From Nostoc parmelioides FACHB-3921 (lineage in GTDB: Bacteria; Cyanobacteriota; Cyanobacteriia; Cyanobacteriales; Nostocaceae): a stretch of DNA of 58,118 nt. The notes under the pieces are model-generated. The model was not told the origin of the DNA. It saw nothing but the letters and a program-made list of their open reading frames with translations, and ran no database searches. This document shows, one piece after another, positions 1 to 8,058 of the stretch (within the stretch, counting starts at the first letter, position 1; each line of letters begins with the position of its first letter). The stretch spans positions 1-58,118 of the forward strand of contig NZ_JACJQL010000042.1 in the NCBI RefSeq assembly GCF_014696625.1, read 5' to 3'. Made by a program: the position numbers and the translations under genes.

Positions 1-105
1 GCAGTGGTCCCACTCTGACTCCATCCCGAACTCAGTTGTGAAACGCTGCTATGGCTACGATAGTCTAGGGGTTGCCCTATGCCACAATCGCTCGGTGCCA
101 GGTTC
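1..105 (+). rRNA. rrf: 5S ribosomal RNA, 3' part
   Basis: The window opens inside a 5S rRNA. The segment CCATCCCGAACTCAGTTGTG (near 22-41) is the conserved loop B/helix III region, and the 3' strand ending GGTGCCAGGTTC closes helix I. The 5' end lies before the window, so an rRNA operon should lie immediately upstream. Molecule type is certain; the 3' end is good to a few bases. Confidence 0.95.
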
Positions 106-116
106 TATTCTTCATC

Positions 117-152
117 AAAAACCCCCTTCTAATCTACTTGAAGGGGGTTTTT
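117..152 (+). terminator. rRNA operon terminator
   Basis: An AAAAACCCCCTTC arm (117-129) and its exact complement (140-152) form a 13-bp stem ending in a T run, about 12 nt after the 5S. It is a strong intrinsic terminator for the rRNA operon. A weaker ACCCC-GTCA-GGGGT hairpin followed by Ts lies at 314-331. Confidence 0.9.
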
Positions 153-353
153 GCTGAAGGGGTGACAGATTTTTCTGTTCTCCCAAATCGCTACATCCTT
201 TTTTCGATAACAATCCTTATCATTTGATAGATCTTGTTGAAAATACCTGACCTATCTCTTTTTACCCCAAAACGGTCACAATCTCCTATTTACTCGGATT
301 CAGAAGCTTTGTCACCCCGTCAGGGGTTTTTGTTTTGTATTATGTGTGATTTG

Positions 354-863
354 CTATTGATAGCGACGTAACTTGTATTGAGTATTCAACTGAATATTAC
401 AGTTCGCAGAAATAGGATTATAGCTACAGGTATAAGAACCTAGTAGGTCTTTTTGATAATTAAATACTCGGACGTTGTAACCGTCTCTTCTTGCAGTACT
501 ACCCAGGCGATTTACAAAATCATAACGTTCTAAATAGTCTAACAAGCTCCAAATTTGCTGATTGACGATTAAATCTACTCGTCCAGCTTCATTTTTAGTA
601 GCTGGATATGCTATCCAATTATCTAACAGCTTGTTTTCGGAGTTTTCTTTTGACCACCATAAGCTCGGAGTGGTTAATCCTGATAAGTTAATAGTGTTGG
701 CTGTAATTACGGAGTCTTTTGGTTGAGTTAGTAAATCTAGATCCAACGGTGCGTCAGAAGGTAGGGGTACAAATGTGGTTTGCGCCAGTGATGATGAAAT
801 CGGAAAAATGGAAATGGTACTCAGAGTTATGGTTAGTAATAATGGCAATTTGTGTCTAAGCAT
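354..863 (-). CDS. Secreted protein of unknown function
   Basis: A 169-residue protein that I do not recognise. Residues 1-27 form a Sec signal peptide: basic start (MLRHK), long Leu/Ile/Ser-rich core, and an ALAQ-like cleavage site around SSLAQ. The mature part is hydrophilic with one pair of cysteines near the C-terminus (SYTCSYN and ANCNIQ), which could form a disulfide in the periplasm. It stands alone between the rRNA terminator and a transposase fossil. No good ribosome binding site precedes the ATG. The length and signal peptide support a real gene; no function can be inferred. Confidence 0.75.
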   Translation of the reverse strand: MLRHKLPLLLTITLSTISIFPISSSLAQTTFVPLPSDAPLDLDLLTQPKDSVITANTINLSGLTTPSLWWSKENSENKLLDNWIAYPATKNEAGRVDLIVNQQIWSLLDYLERYDFVNRLGSTARRDGYNVRVFNYQKDLLGSYTCSYNPISANCNIQLNTQYKLRRYQ

Positions 864-1083
864 AACTTAAATTAGAGGTCTGGAGACTATATACCTAGAG
901 ATCGTAACTTTTTAACATGGAAATCAGACTTTGATTAACCTTTGTGCTTTCTTAAATTATAATTTGGGCGATCGCTACCTCCCACTCACCACCCTAACTG
1001 GCGATCACAATCTTCAATAGAGAATTATTAAAATTATCTGAAAGGAATATATTCAATTACATTTATCCATTCATCAATCTCTG

Positions 1084-1348
1084 AAGCCTTGGTATTTATT
1101 AACCAATCTGTTTATTAACCAATCTGTCTGACCTGGAAAGTGCTGTCAAAATTTATCGTCAAAGTTTTCGCATTGAAGCTATGTTCAAAGATTGTAAAAC
1201 AGGTGGTTACCATCTGGAAGGTTCTACAGATAGCCCTGATAGACTTGTGCGTTTAATTTTCTTAATTGCTTTAGCCTTAACAATATGCTGTGATGACTCG
1301 TATCATGTTACGTCATCTTGTTGTCTTAAAGATTTACTTTATAAATAG
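1084..1348 (+). pseudogene. IS4-type transposase fragment
   Basis: No intact gene, but the frame from 1130 to the TAG at 1346-1348 reads DLESAVKIYRQSFRIEAMFK, then DCKTGGYHLEG. This is the YxxRFxIExxFKDxKxGG region (Y-(2)-R-(3)-E-(6)-K signature) near the C-terminus of IS4-family DDE transposases. The preceding WYLLTNL lies in another frame, because a 16-bp segment (TTTATTAACCAATCTG) is tandemly duplicated at 1095-1110 and 1111-1126, shifting the frame by one. The N-terminal catalytic part is missing. No inverted repeats or target duplication are visible. Confidence 0.85.
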
Positions 1349-1351
1349 TCT

Positions 1352-2221
1352 CTAATAGGGTGGATAGCCGAAATCATCTTCATCAGGATAAATGTAAGAG
1401 CTAGAAACCCCAGCCATCGCCATTTTCGGAGTTTCTGTTCTGACAGGTTCCTTGCCAAAATCTTTGTAATCTTCAAATGTTTTACAAATAATTGCAGATT
1501 CGGGTGCGTCGGAAGCTATTAGGTAATTAGTCAGATTAGCAATTGATGGATGCTCATAATCTACGGTTGAAGCCACCAAAACCGTATTTGGTTCAATGCC
1601 TCTTTCTTCACACTCAATAATCGGGCAGAAAATACCGTGAGCATGGAACAACGGCCCTTTCGGCGTGATTGGTTGCTTGCGGTATAAAGCATAAGCTCTT
1701 TCTATCTCCGCCACAAAACCACTAACTACTTTGCCTTGTTGAAATTCACAATAAGTTTTGCTAAAACTTGCCCCGGCTGCACCATTCAAGGTTAATTGCA
1801 GTGGTGACTCATGCAGAAACTTTTTATTTTCACCAACCAAGAAAATTAGATAACGCGTAAAGGTCTTAAATTTCAGTTTATCTGCCAAAAACGCATCATA
1901 ATTTTCTTTCAACGTTCCCAATTTGATACCAGTCTCTCTGTCTTTAACAGACAAAGGCCCTCGCCGCACTATCACTATTCGGGGAGTAGCACTAATGAAA
2001 ACTGTTTCGATACCGGAACTAAATTCATGTTCCACCTTTTGCCAATTTTCATCTGGCTGAAAGCCGACAGCTTGAGCATTATCCAGCTTAATCGCTAAAC
2101 CGTGATGCTGAATACCATCTGTGCCATACCGAGGATTAATCATCTGACACCAAGGGAGGACTTGAGAAGGGGGTGCATTAAATTTCTCGTCCTCAAAGTC
2201 GAACTTAGCAGATGCTTTCAT
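1352..2221 (-). CDS. Conserved unknown protein, possibly DUF5895
   Basis: A 289-residue soluble protein with no signal peptide or membrane segment. It resembles a cyanobacterial family of about 270-300 residues that I believe is DUF5895, though I am not certain. Visible features are an acidic N-terminus (FDFEDEKFNAPPSQVLPW), a central NGAAGASFSKTYCEF segment and a disordered Tyr/Asp-rich C-terminal tail (YIYPDEDDFGYPPY) that looks like a partner-binding tail. Cys residues are scattered (PWCQM, YCEF, FCPIIEC) without a clear metal motif. It ends only 3 bp from the convergent transposase fossil. Function unknown. Confidence 0.7.
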   Translation of the reverse strand: MKASAKFDFEDEKFNAPPSQVLPWCQMINPRYGTDGIQHHGLAIKLDNAQAVGFQPDENWQKVEHEFSSGIETVFISATPRIVIVRRGPLSVKDRETGIKLGTLKENYDAFLADKLKFKTFTRYLIFLVGENKKFLHESPLQLTLNGAAGASFSKTYCEFQQGKVVSGFVAEIERAYALYRKQPITPKGPLFHAHGIFCPIIECEERGIEPNTVLVASTVDYEHPSIANLTNYLIASDAPESAIICKTFEDYKDFGKEPVRTETPKMAMAGVSSSYIYPDEDDFGYPPY

Positions 2222-2443
2222 CGTTTTAGGCTATGGGGTGTTTTTCTGGGGAACTTAGTCGGCACAATACCGGCATATAAAGGCAGTTAAAGAAACCAAC
2301 CTATTGCTTTTCCAGATTAAGACAGAATCAATCTATGTTGCAATCCCTGTTTTGTTTTTTAACAACAACTTCATCTCAGCTTTCACCGTATTTTCCCCAG
2401 TTAACACCTAATTTTCCCAAAAACCGCCTAAACCCTTAATTTT

Positions 2444-3202
2444 TTATGAAGTTGGCGGTAGTGACTCCGGTGGTGCTTCTGCGGGGGGAGCGAGTACCGC
2501 ATCAGGGGCAATTTCTTCCACAGGAATTGGTTCTTTCTCTTCAGCCTCAGGATGTGTTTGAGCTGCTTCCACCAATTCAGGGGCTGGGGGATTGGGTGGA
2601 ATCACTTCTGGGACAATTTCCGTGGTGGAGTCAGTATCAGTAGACAATACTGCTGCTGGTGGTTCTGTAGTAGTTGTTGGGGATGAAGTCTCTTTAGTGG
2701 TAACGGTCTCCTCAGTAGGTTTTTCCGTTTTATCAACAATTTCAACAGATGGTTTTGGAGTAGTTTGTACTGGAGCAGTTGTAACTTTTTTATTACCAGT
2801 CTGTTGTACTTTATTTTTCAAACCACTAAAAGTGCTACCAATATCTTGTTGTAACTGGGCAATTTTTTCTTGAAGAGAAAACTTAGCAGCTTGTTCTTGG
2901 ATAGTTGACTGTACTGCCTCAGGACTTGGTACTGTGGTTTGTTGTGCTAGGGGAGTCACCTGGCGACGCAATGAAAGAGTTTGCCAGCCAAACCAAACTA
3001 GGAGTGCCACACTAGCCACATGACCCAATAAGAGACCTCCAGAAATTTTTGGTGCAAAAATCCACAAAACTAGGGCATAAAAAAGCCCTACTCCACTCCA
3101 AATAAAATCATTCTTACGGTGGATTTCGGGAAAAAAGAAAGCTGCAATGTAGATTGCTAAACTACCAAGGCCAACCACCAAGGCTAGGACATTTGCCAGC
3201 AT
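2444..3202 (-). CDS. ycf66: Ycf66 family protein
   Basis: A 252-residue protein. The first ~85 residues match the Ycf66 family of cyanobacteria and some plastids: MLANVLALVVGLGSLAIYIA, then FFFPEIHRKNDFIWSGVGLF and two more hydrophobic spans, giving about three or four membrane segments. The remaining ~165 residues are a low-complexity, Pro/Glu/Thr/Val-rich tail, probably disordered and cytoplasmic or lumenal, which varies between species. The role of Ycf66 is unknown. The start codon is followed upstream by two opposed STRR tracts, so its promoter sits in or beyond repeats. Family assignment is confident. Confidence 0.9.
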   Translation of the reverse strand: MLANVLALVVGLGSLAIYIAAFFFPEIHRKNDFIWSGVGLFYALVLWIFAPKISGGLLLGHVASVALLVWFGWQTLSLRRQVTPLAQQTTVPSPEAVQSTIQEQAAKFSLQEKIAQLQQDIGSTFSGLKNKVQQTGNKKVTTAPVQTTPKPSVEIVDKTEKPTEETVTTKETSSPTTTTEPPAAVLSTDTDSTTEIVPEVIPPNPPAPELVEAAQTHPEAEEKEPIPVEEIAPDAVLAPPAEAPPESLPPTS

Positions 3203-3231
3203 TTTTTGGTTACTCCTTTTATGAGGGATTG

Positions 3232-3345
3232 GATATTGGGGACTGGGGATTGGGAAGCGGGGATTAGGGATGGAAAATATGTCTCACTTTCTTCTCTCGT
3301 TTCCTAGTACCCAGCACCTAGTCCCCAATCCCTAGCCCCCAATTT
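3232..3345. repeat. Opposed heptamer-type repeat tracts
   Basis: Units such as GGGGACTGGGGATTGGG (3238 onward) face complementary CAATCCC/CCAGTCCCC-type units (about 3308-3345), so the segment can fold into a long imperfect hairpin. Similar STRR-like tracts occur at 14447-14560, 17500-17545, 42768-42860 and 49723-49775. It occupies much of the 318-bp gap between ycf66 and gnd; nothing else is recognised there. Confidence 0.7.
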
Positions 3346-3520
3346 CGCAAATTTTACAAGTTAATTGTTGATTTGGATACAAATTAAAACTATTTATCTG
3401 TGTTACTAGTGAGCTTTTATTCTTTAAATTAACTCTTAATGTCTTCTTTAGGGGAGAAGAGAAAAACTCAGTCTACCCTTAAAGATGAAAGAACCTGCAA
3501 GAGTTAGCCAAACATAGTTT

Positions 3521-4951
3521 ATGACACTACAAAGCTTTGGTGTGATTGGTTTAGCCGTTATGGGCGAGAATATCGCTCTAAACGTGGAGCGTAATGGCTT
3601 CCCAATTGCAGTTTATAACCGTTCCAGAGAAAAAACCGATGCTTTCATGGCACAGCGTGCTGGTGGACGCAACGTTAAAGCTGCTTTTACCCTGGAAGAG
3701 TTTGTCGCCGCACTAGAACGTCCCCGCAAGATTCTGGTGATGGTGCAAGCTGGTAAACCAGTGGATGCAGTAATTCAGCAGCTCAAACCTCTACTAGATG
3801 AAGGCGATATCATCATCGACGGTGGCAACTCTTGGTTTGAAGATACCCAAAGACGGACTCAAGAACTAGAACCAGCAGGCTTACGCTTCCTGGGGATGGG
3901 TGTCAGTGGTGGTGAAGAAGGCGCACTGAATGGCCCTTCACTGATGCCCGGTGGTACACAAAGTTCTTACGAGTATCTGTCCCCCATTTTCAACAAAATT
4001 GCTGCTCAAGTTGATGACGGCCCTTGTGTAACTTATGTTGGCCCTGGTGGTTCCGGTCACTACGTCAAAATGGTACACAACGGTATTGAGTATGGCGATA
4101 TGCAGTTAATTGCAGAAGCCTACGACTTGCTGAAAACTGCCGGTGGGCTGAATGCTCAACAGCTACATGAAGTATTCGCCCAATGGAATACTACCGACGA
4201 ACTCAATTCCTTTTTGATTGAGATTACAGCCAATATCTTCCCCTACGTTGACCCAGAGACCAAATTACCCTTGGTTGATTTGATTGTTGACGCAGCTGGT
4301 CAAAAGGGAACTGGACGCTGGACAGTACAAACTGCTTTGGAATTGGGTGTTTCTATCCCCACCATTACAGCAGCCGTAAATGCTCGGATTATCTCTTCCA
4401 TCCGAGATGAGCGGATTGCTGCATCTAAGCAGTTGACAGGCCCCAGTGGTAAATATGACGGCGATACCAAGGAGTTTATCAACAAAGTCCGGGATGCACT
4501 TTACTGCTCCAAGATTTGTTCTTATGCTCAAGGGATGGCGCTGTTATCCACAGCCTCAGCCACATTTAATTGGAATTTGAATCTGAGTGAAATGGCGCGG
4601 ATTTGGAAAGGTGGTTGTATTATTCGCGCTGGCTTCTTGAATAAGATTAAGAAGGCATTTAACGAAAATCCCGCATTACCCAACTTGCTACTCGCTCCTG
4701 AATTTAAGCAAACAATTCTCGACAGACAAGCAGCTTGGCGGGAAGTAATCATCACAGCTGCCAAACTCGGTATCCCTGTACCCGCATTTAGCGCATCCTT
4801 GGATTATTTTGACAGCTATCGCCGCGATCGCCTACCTCAAAACCTCACCCAGGCACAACGCGACTACTTCGGCGCACACACCTACTTGCGTACCGATAAA
4901 GCTGGCGCTTTCCACACAGAATGGGTTCCCATCGCTGAAGCGAAGAAATAA
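3521..4951 (+). CDS. gnd: 6-phosphogluconate dehydrogenase, decarboxylating
   Basis: A 476-residue enzyme of full family length. It oxidises and decarboxylates 6-phosphogluconate to ribulose 5-phosphate, giving NADPH in the oxidative pentose phosphate pathway, the main reductant route in darkness and in heterocysts. Residues 8-19 (GLAVMGENIALN) form the Rossmann NADP loop, followed by NRSREKTDAF, which recognises the 2'-phosphate. VSGGEEGALNGPSLMPGG and KMVHNGIEYGDMQ carry substrate and catalytic Lys residues, and GTGRWT lies in the all-helical C-terminal domain. It is monocistronic, with its own terminator. The ATG at 3521 lacks a strong Shine-Dalgarno. Confidence 0.98.
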   Translation: MTLQSFGVIGLAVMGENIALNVERNGFPIAVYNRSREKTDAFMAQRAGGRNVKAAFTLEEFVAALERPRKILVMVQAGKPVDAVIQQLKPLLDEGDIIIDGGNSWFEDTQRRTQELEPAGLRFLGMGVSGGEEGALNGPSLMPGGTQSSYEYLSPIFNKIAAQVDDGPCVTYVGPGGSGHYVKMVHNGIEYGDMQLIAEAYDLLKTAGGLNAQQLHEVFAQWNTTDELNSFLIEITANIFPYVDPETKLPLVDLIVDAAGQKGTGRWTVQTALELGVSIPTITAAVNARIISSIRDERIAASKQLTGPSGKYDGDTKEFINKVRDALYCSKICSYAQGMALLSTASATFNWNLNLSEMARIWKGGCIIRAGFLNKIKKAFNENPALPNLLLAPEFKQTILDRQAAWREVIITAAKLGIPVPAFSASLDYFDSYRRDRLPQNLTQAQRDYFGAHTYLRTDKAGAFHTEWVPIAEAKK

Positions 4952-4986
4952 GCTGGTAATTCTCTAAATTCTGAACTTAATTTATT

Positions 4987-5017
4987 AGTGACTCTAAAAT
5001 TTAGAGTCACTTTTTTA
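4987..5017 (+). terminator. gnd terminator
   Basis: AGTGACTCTAAA (4987-4998) and TTTAGAGTCACT (5000-5011) are exact complements, followed by six Ts. It is an intrinsic terminator 36 nt after the gnd stop. Confidence 0.9.
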
Positions 5018-5073
5018 TCAAGTTAAGTCCACTCGTACAGTCACCCAAGAAAACTTGGTTAATTTGGATTAAC

Positions 5074-5394
5074 CTACGGAACATACATACACAAGCATTT
5101 TTCTATCCAAGAATTAAGGCTTTGACCCTCTTTCTTCGCTTTGATGGCGATGGTTTTATGTAATTCAGGGTTAATTCTGAGCATGAGTTTTCCTGAAAAG
5201 GGTTTTTCAGGTTCTTCACCACGTTCTTGACAAAATTCTAAATAATCATCTACTGAATCATGAAAAGCTTGCTTTAGCTCTTTCACGCTGTCACCCTGAA
5301 ATGTAATCACATCTCGAAGGTTGATTATTTCCCCATGAAAAATCTCAGCTTCATCGTCAAATTCCACAATGGCTTCATACCCTTTATATTTCAT
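5074..5394 (-). CDS. hicB: HicB-family antitoxin
   Basis: A 106-residue type II antitoxin. Residues 1-60 (KYKGYEAIVEFDDEAEIFHG onward, then DYLEFCQERGEEP) match the partly degenerate RNase H-like HicB fold that binds and neutralises HicA. The C-terminal LMLRINPELHKTIAIKAKKE with SLNSWIEKCL is a ribbon-helix-helix DNA-binding segment, so the protein should repress its own promoter. The start is ambiguous: ATG at 5394 is preferred because relatives begin MKYKGYE, but a GTG at 5400 lies closer to the GGAGG at about 5406-5410. It overlaps the end of hicA, so translation is probably coupled. Confidence 0.92.
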   Translation of the reverse strand: MKYKGYEAIVEFDDEAEIFHGEIINLRDVITFQGDSVKELKQAFHDSVDDYLEFCQERGEEPEKPFSGKLMLRINPELHKTIAIKAKKEGQSLNSWIEKCLCMYVP

Positions 5395-5680
5395 TGTCAC
5401 TAAGTCCTCCCGTATCCAAGTCCTCCTTAACCCCAGACTCTGTTAAGAAGCGACGCATAGACTTAACAGCACCTTTATCGGTTTCTTTTTCCGGGTGTGG
5501 TCTGTGAAAAGTCGCCTTGACACCATTAAGAGCTATTCTCACTCTTGACCCCCTTCCTTCTGACACTTCCGCACCAAGGGCAATTAGCATAGACTCAATA
5601 TCACTCCAAGGAATATTGGATCTAACGGGATTTTCAAAAATGTCATCCAGTGTTTTTTGATGTTTACTGTTAAGTCCCAT
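5384..5680 (-). CDS. hicA: HicA-family mRNA interferase toxin
   Basis: A 98-residue toxin of the HicA dsRBD-like fold, which cleaves mRNA independently of the ribosome. Typical marks are the N-terminal IPWSDIESMLIALGAEV helix, the GRGSRVRIAL strand, the catalytic-His segment FHRPHPEKETDKGAV, and SMRRFLTESGV at the C-terminus. It is longer than the ~60-residue E. coli type because of a 20-residue N-terminal lead and an acidic tail. The order toxin then antitoxin, with an overlap, is the usual hicAB layout. An operator palindrome lies 4 bp before the ATG. Confidence 0.92.
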   Translation of the reverse strand: MGLNSKHQKTLDDIFENPVRSNIPWSDIESMLIALGAEVSEGRGSRVRIALNGVKATFHRPHPEKETDKGAVKSMRRFLTESGVKEDLDTGGLSDNEI

Positions 5681-5683
5681 TAT

Positions 5684-5706
5684 ATAGTATCATTTATTGA
5701 TACTAT
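5684..5706. promoter_or_regulatory. Putative hicAB operator
   Basis: Perfect 8-bp inverted repeat ATAGTATC-N7-GATACTAT, ending 4 bp upstream of the hicA ATG. Its size suits a ribbon-helix-helix dimer pair such as the HicB C-terminal domain. Autoregulation is inferred, not shown. Confidence 0.65.
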
Positions 5707-5738
5707 TATCCATCGTACTGGTGACATTTTGCCAGATG

Positions 5739-6869
5739 TTAGCCGTTATTATTACCAAGATATTTAGCTTTTAATTCTTCTAGCTCTAAATCAATTGCGC
5801 TCTTAGCAGAATTATTATTAGTTGCAGGTTGTGGCTGTATATTTTGCGGTTTCGATTTTCCTCCAGGCAAAAATTGCGTTTTCAATTCCTCTAATTCCAA
5901 ATCAATTTGACTCTGGGTTTTTGACACAGGTTTTGGAGGAGGCGTTTGTGGGGCTTGATGACTCGATTTTGCTGGTGTATTTGCTACTGGTGAATGTTGA
6001 TTTAAATCTTTTAAAACTTCCTCTACAGTTTGATAGCGTCTTGCGGGAACGCTTTCTGTCATTTTGTTGATAATTTTAGCTAGATAATTACTAACTGGTG
6101 GTTTTATATATTGCTGCCATACCCAAGTATCATTGTTGGTGTCATAGGAATCAAAAGGCGATCGCCCAGTCAACAAATTAATACAAGTCACGCCTAAACT
6201 ATAGATATCACTGGCAAATATAGCCCTACCCCGCATTTGCTCTGGTGCAACATATTCAGGACTACCAATACTTGTCCCAGTGTGATTTAAGGCTGTATTA
6301 GTAGCAGATTTAGAAGCACCAAAATCTACTACAACTAATTTGTTATCACTATTACGTAAGATAATATTTTCTGGCTTAATATCCCGATGAATCACCTGTC
6401 TGTAATGACAAAATTGCAGTACAGGTAACAGGTCATTTAATAGTTGAATAGTCCGCGTTTCACTGAAAACACCGTTATGTGCTAGTTCCTGCGCCAAGTT
6501 TAACCCATCAATAAATTCTTGTACCAAGTATTGGCGATCGTCTTGGGTAAAGTATGCTAAAAGTTCGGGAATTTGCGGATGCTTACCCAATTCGTCTAAC
6601 TGTATGGCTTCTTGAGTAAATAACTCCACCGCTTTTTGGACTGTGTTAGTACCTTGAGCTTGGGGATAAAATTGCTTAATGACACAGCGAGGTTTGGAGG
6701 GTTTATCTTCATCCACTGCTAAGAAAGTTCTGCCAAAACCACCTTGTCCGATGGGTTTGATAGCCCGATACCGTTCTTTTAGGAGTAGCTTAGAACCACA
6801 ACTCAGGCAAAATTTCACATCATGAGGATTTTCAGGCTTGGGACAACGGGGGTTAAGACAGTAGCTCAT
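5739..6869 (-). CDS. Zinc-ribbon serine/threonine protein kinase
   Basis: A 376-residue Hanks-type kinase. The N-terminus holds a zinc ribbon: YCLNPRC (C4, C9) and FCLSCG (C21, C24), typical of the cyanobacterial 4-Cys kinase subfamily. The kinase domain covers about 33-290, with glycine loop GQGGFG (42-47), VAIK-type lysine K65, HRDIKPEN catalytic loop with D163, and DFG (182-184). No membrane segment follows, so it is cytosolic. The Pro/Gln-rich tail contains the same motif twice: IDLELEELKTQFL (about 322-334) and IDLELEELKAKYL (about 359-371). The ATG at 6869 is preferred over an in-frame GTG at 6887, because relatives start MSYC. Substrate unknown. Confidence 0.93.
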   Translation of the reverse strand: MSYCLNPRCPKPENPHDVKFCLSCGSKLLLKERYRAIKPIGQGGFGRTFLAVDEDKPSKPRCVIKQFYPQAQGTNTVQKAVELFTQEAIQLDELGKHPQIPELLAYFTQDDRQYLVQEFIDGLNLAQELAHNGVFSETRTIQLLNDLLPVLQFCHYRQVIHRDIKPENIILRNSDNKLVVVDFGASKSATNTALNHTGTSIGSPEYVAPEQMRGRAIFASDIYSLGVTCINLLTGRSPFDSYDTNNDTWVWQQYIKPPVSNYLAKIINKMTESVPARRYQTVEEVLKDLNQHSPVANTPAKSSHQAPQTPPPKPVSKTQSQIDLELEELKTQFLPGGKSKPQNIQPQPATNNNSAKSAIDLELEELKAKYLGNNNG

Positions 6870-7020
6870 TGGTGGGATGGCGTTCACATCGCTCTTACTG
6901 TCTTTATTTTGCCTTGTGCTAGCCCAGAGTGGTTATATTCCTTATCTCAACACTCTATTGAGCCGATGTGACCAGATTGTGTAATAATAAGCCGATCGCT
7001 AGAGTAATAAGTTACCGACT

Positions 7021-8052
7021 GTGCAATCAACGGATAATATCAACGACCTGGCAGCAGCCTTACAACAGCCTGCGGATCTCACTTTTGAACTGCCCGATCC
7101 CGAAGATGAACAGATTCCAGAGTCAGACTTCCAACAGCAGTTGGATGTAGCTTGGCAGGTATGCGATCGCTTTGATTTGCAAACCGAAATCTGGCGGGGA
7201 AGAATCTTAAGAGCAATCCGCGACAGAGAAAAGAAAGGTGGCGACGGGCGTGGTACAGGCTTTCTCAATTGGCTGAAGGAACGAGAAATAAGTAAGAGTC
7301 AAGCATACGCCTGGATTCAACTAGCAAACAGTGCTGACACCCTTTTAGAAGAGGGCAAACTTGAACCAAGTGCAGTTAATAATTTTAGTAAACGGGCTTT
7401 TGTGGAAACCTCCAAAGCCTCCCCAGAAGTGCAACAAATGGTTAGTGAAGCCGCCAGCAAAGGCGATCGCATCACTAGGCGCGAAGTCCGTCAACTCACT
7501 GACGAATGGACGGCAATGTCGTCAGATTTATTACCAGAACCAGTTAAGGTAAAAGCCGCAGAAAATTCCCTTCCTCCGCGCTACATTGCCCCTTTGGTGA
7601 AGGAAATGGAAAAACTGCCAGAATCACACCAAAAATTCATTCAGCGAGAAATAGCTGCGAATCCCGATGTGGACACTCTCAAACAAGCCACAACAGAGGC
7701 GCGTCAATTAGGCAAATATCTCAAATCTGCTGCCCAAGTCCAAGCTTTAACAGAGAATGATGTAGATATTGAAACAGCCCTAGAAGAAGCTCAAAGAGTC
7801 GGCTGTTTGAGTGTAGCGGCTGATTTAGTCAATCAAGCATCCCAAATAGAACAAACCATTGCCAAGTTATATATGACTTGGAAACGTATCAGTAATTTAG
7901 CAGATAGATTATATGTAGATACTGGCGCAAGTACACCCAACTTGCGATCGCTCCTCAGTTGCATAGAACCATTAGGTGGTGAAGTCATGGAAGTGCAACT
8001 CAGTGGCGCGACTGAACACACAGTCCGTTTGCAAATTCAGGAAACGAATTAG
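7021..8052 (+). CDS. Conserved cyanobacterial unknown protein
   Basis: A 343-residue soluble, acidic, largely helical protein that I cannot name. It begins at a GTG. Recognisable segments are DRFDLQTEIWRGRILRAIRD and the helix-turn-helix-like FLNWLKEREISKSQAYAWIQ (about 84-103), which resembles the DNA-binding region of ParB/KorB-like or phage regulators. The C-terminal ~110 residues include a helical DLVNQASQIEQTIAKLY stretch and a last strand TVRLQIQE. It is transcribed toward the TPS gene and ends 6 bp from it. A DNA-binding role is an inference from the HTH-like segment only. Confidence 0.75.
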   Translation: MQSTDNINDLAAALQQPADLTFELPDPEDEQIPESDFQQQLDVAWQVCDRFDLQTEIWRGRILRAIRDREKKGGDGRGTGFLNWLKEREISKSQAYAWIQLANSADTLLEEGKLEPSAVNNFSKRAFVETSKASPEVQQMVSEAASKGDRITRREVRQLTDEWTAMSSDLLPEPVKVKAAENSLPPRYIAPLVKEMEKLPESHQKFIQREIAANPDVDTLKQATTEARQLGKYLKSAAQVQALTENDVDIETALEEAQRVGCLSVAADLVNQASQIEQTIAKLYMTWKRISNLADRLYVDTGASTPNLRSLLSCIEPLGGEVMEVQLSGATEHTVRLQIQETN

Positions 8053-8058
8053 ACGCGA

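Noticed and set aside
2592..2873. 93-residue ORF opposite ycf66
   Set aside because: It is antisense to the low-complexity tail of Ycf66 and has no independent support.
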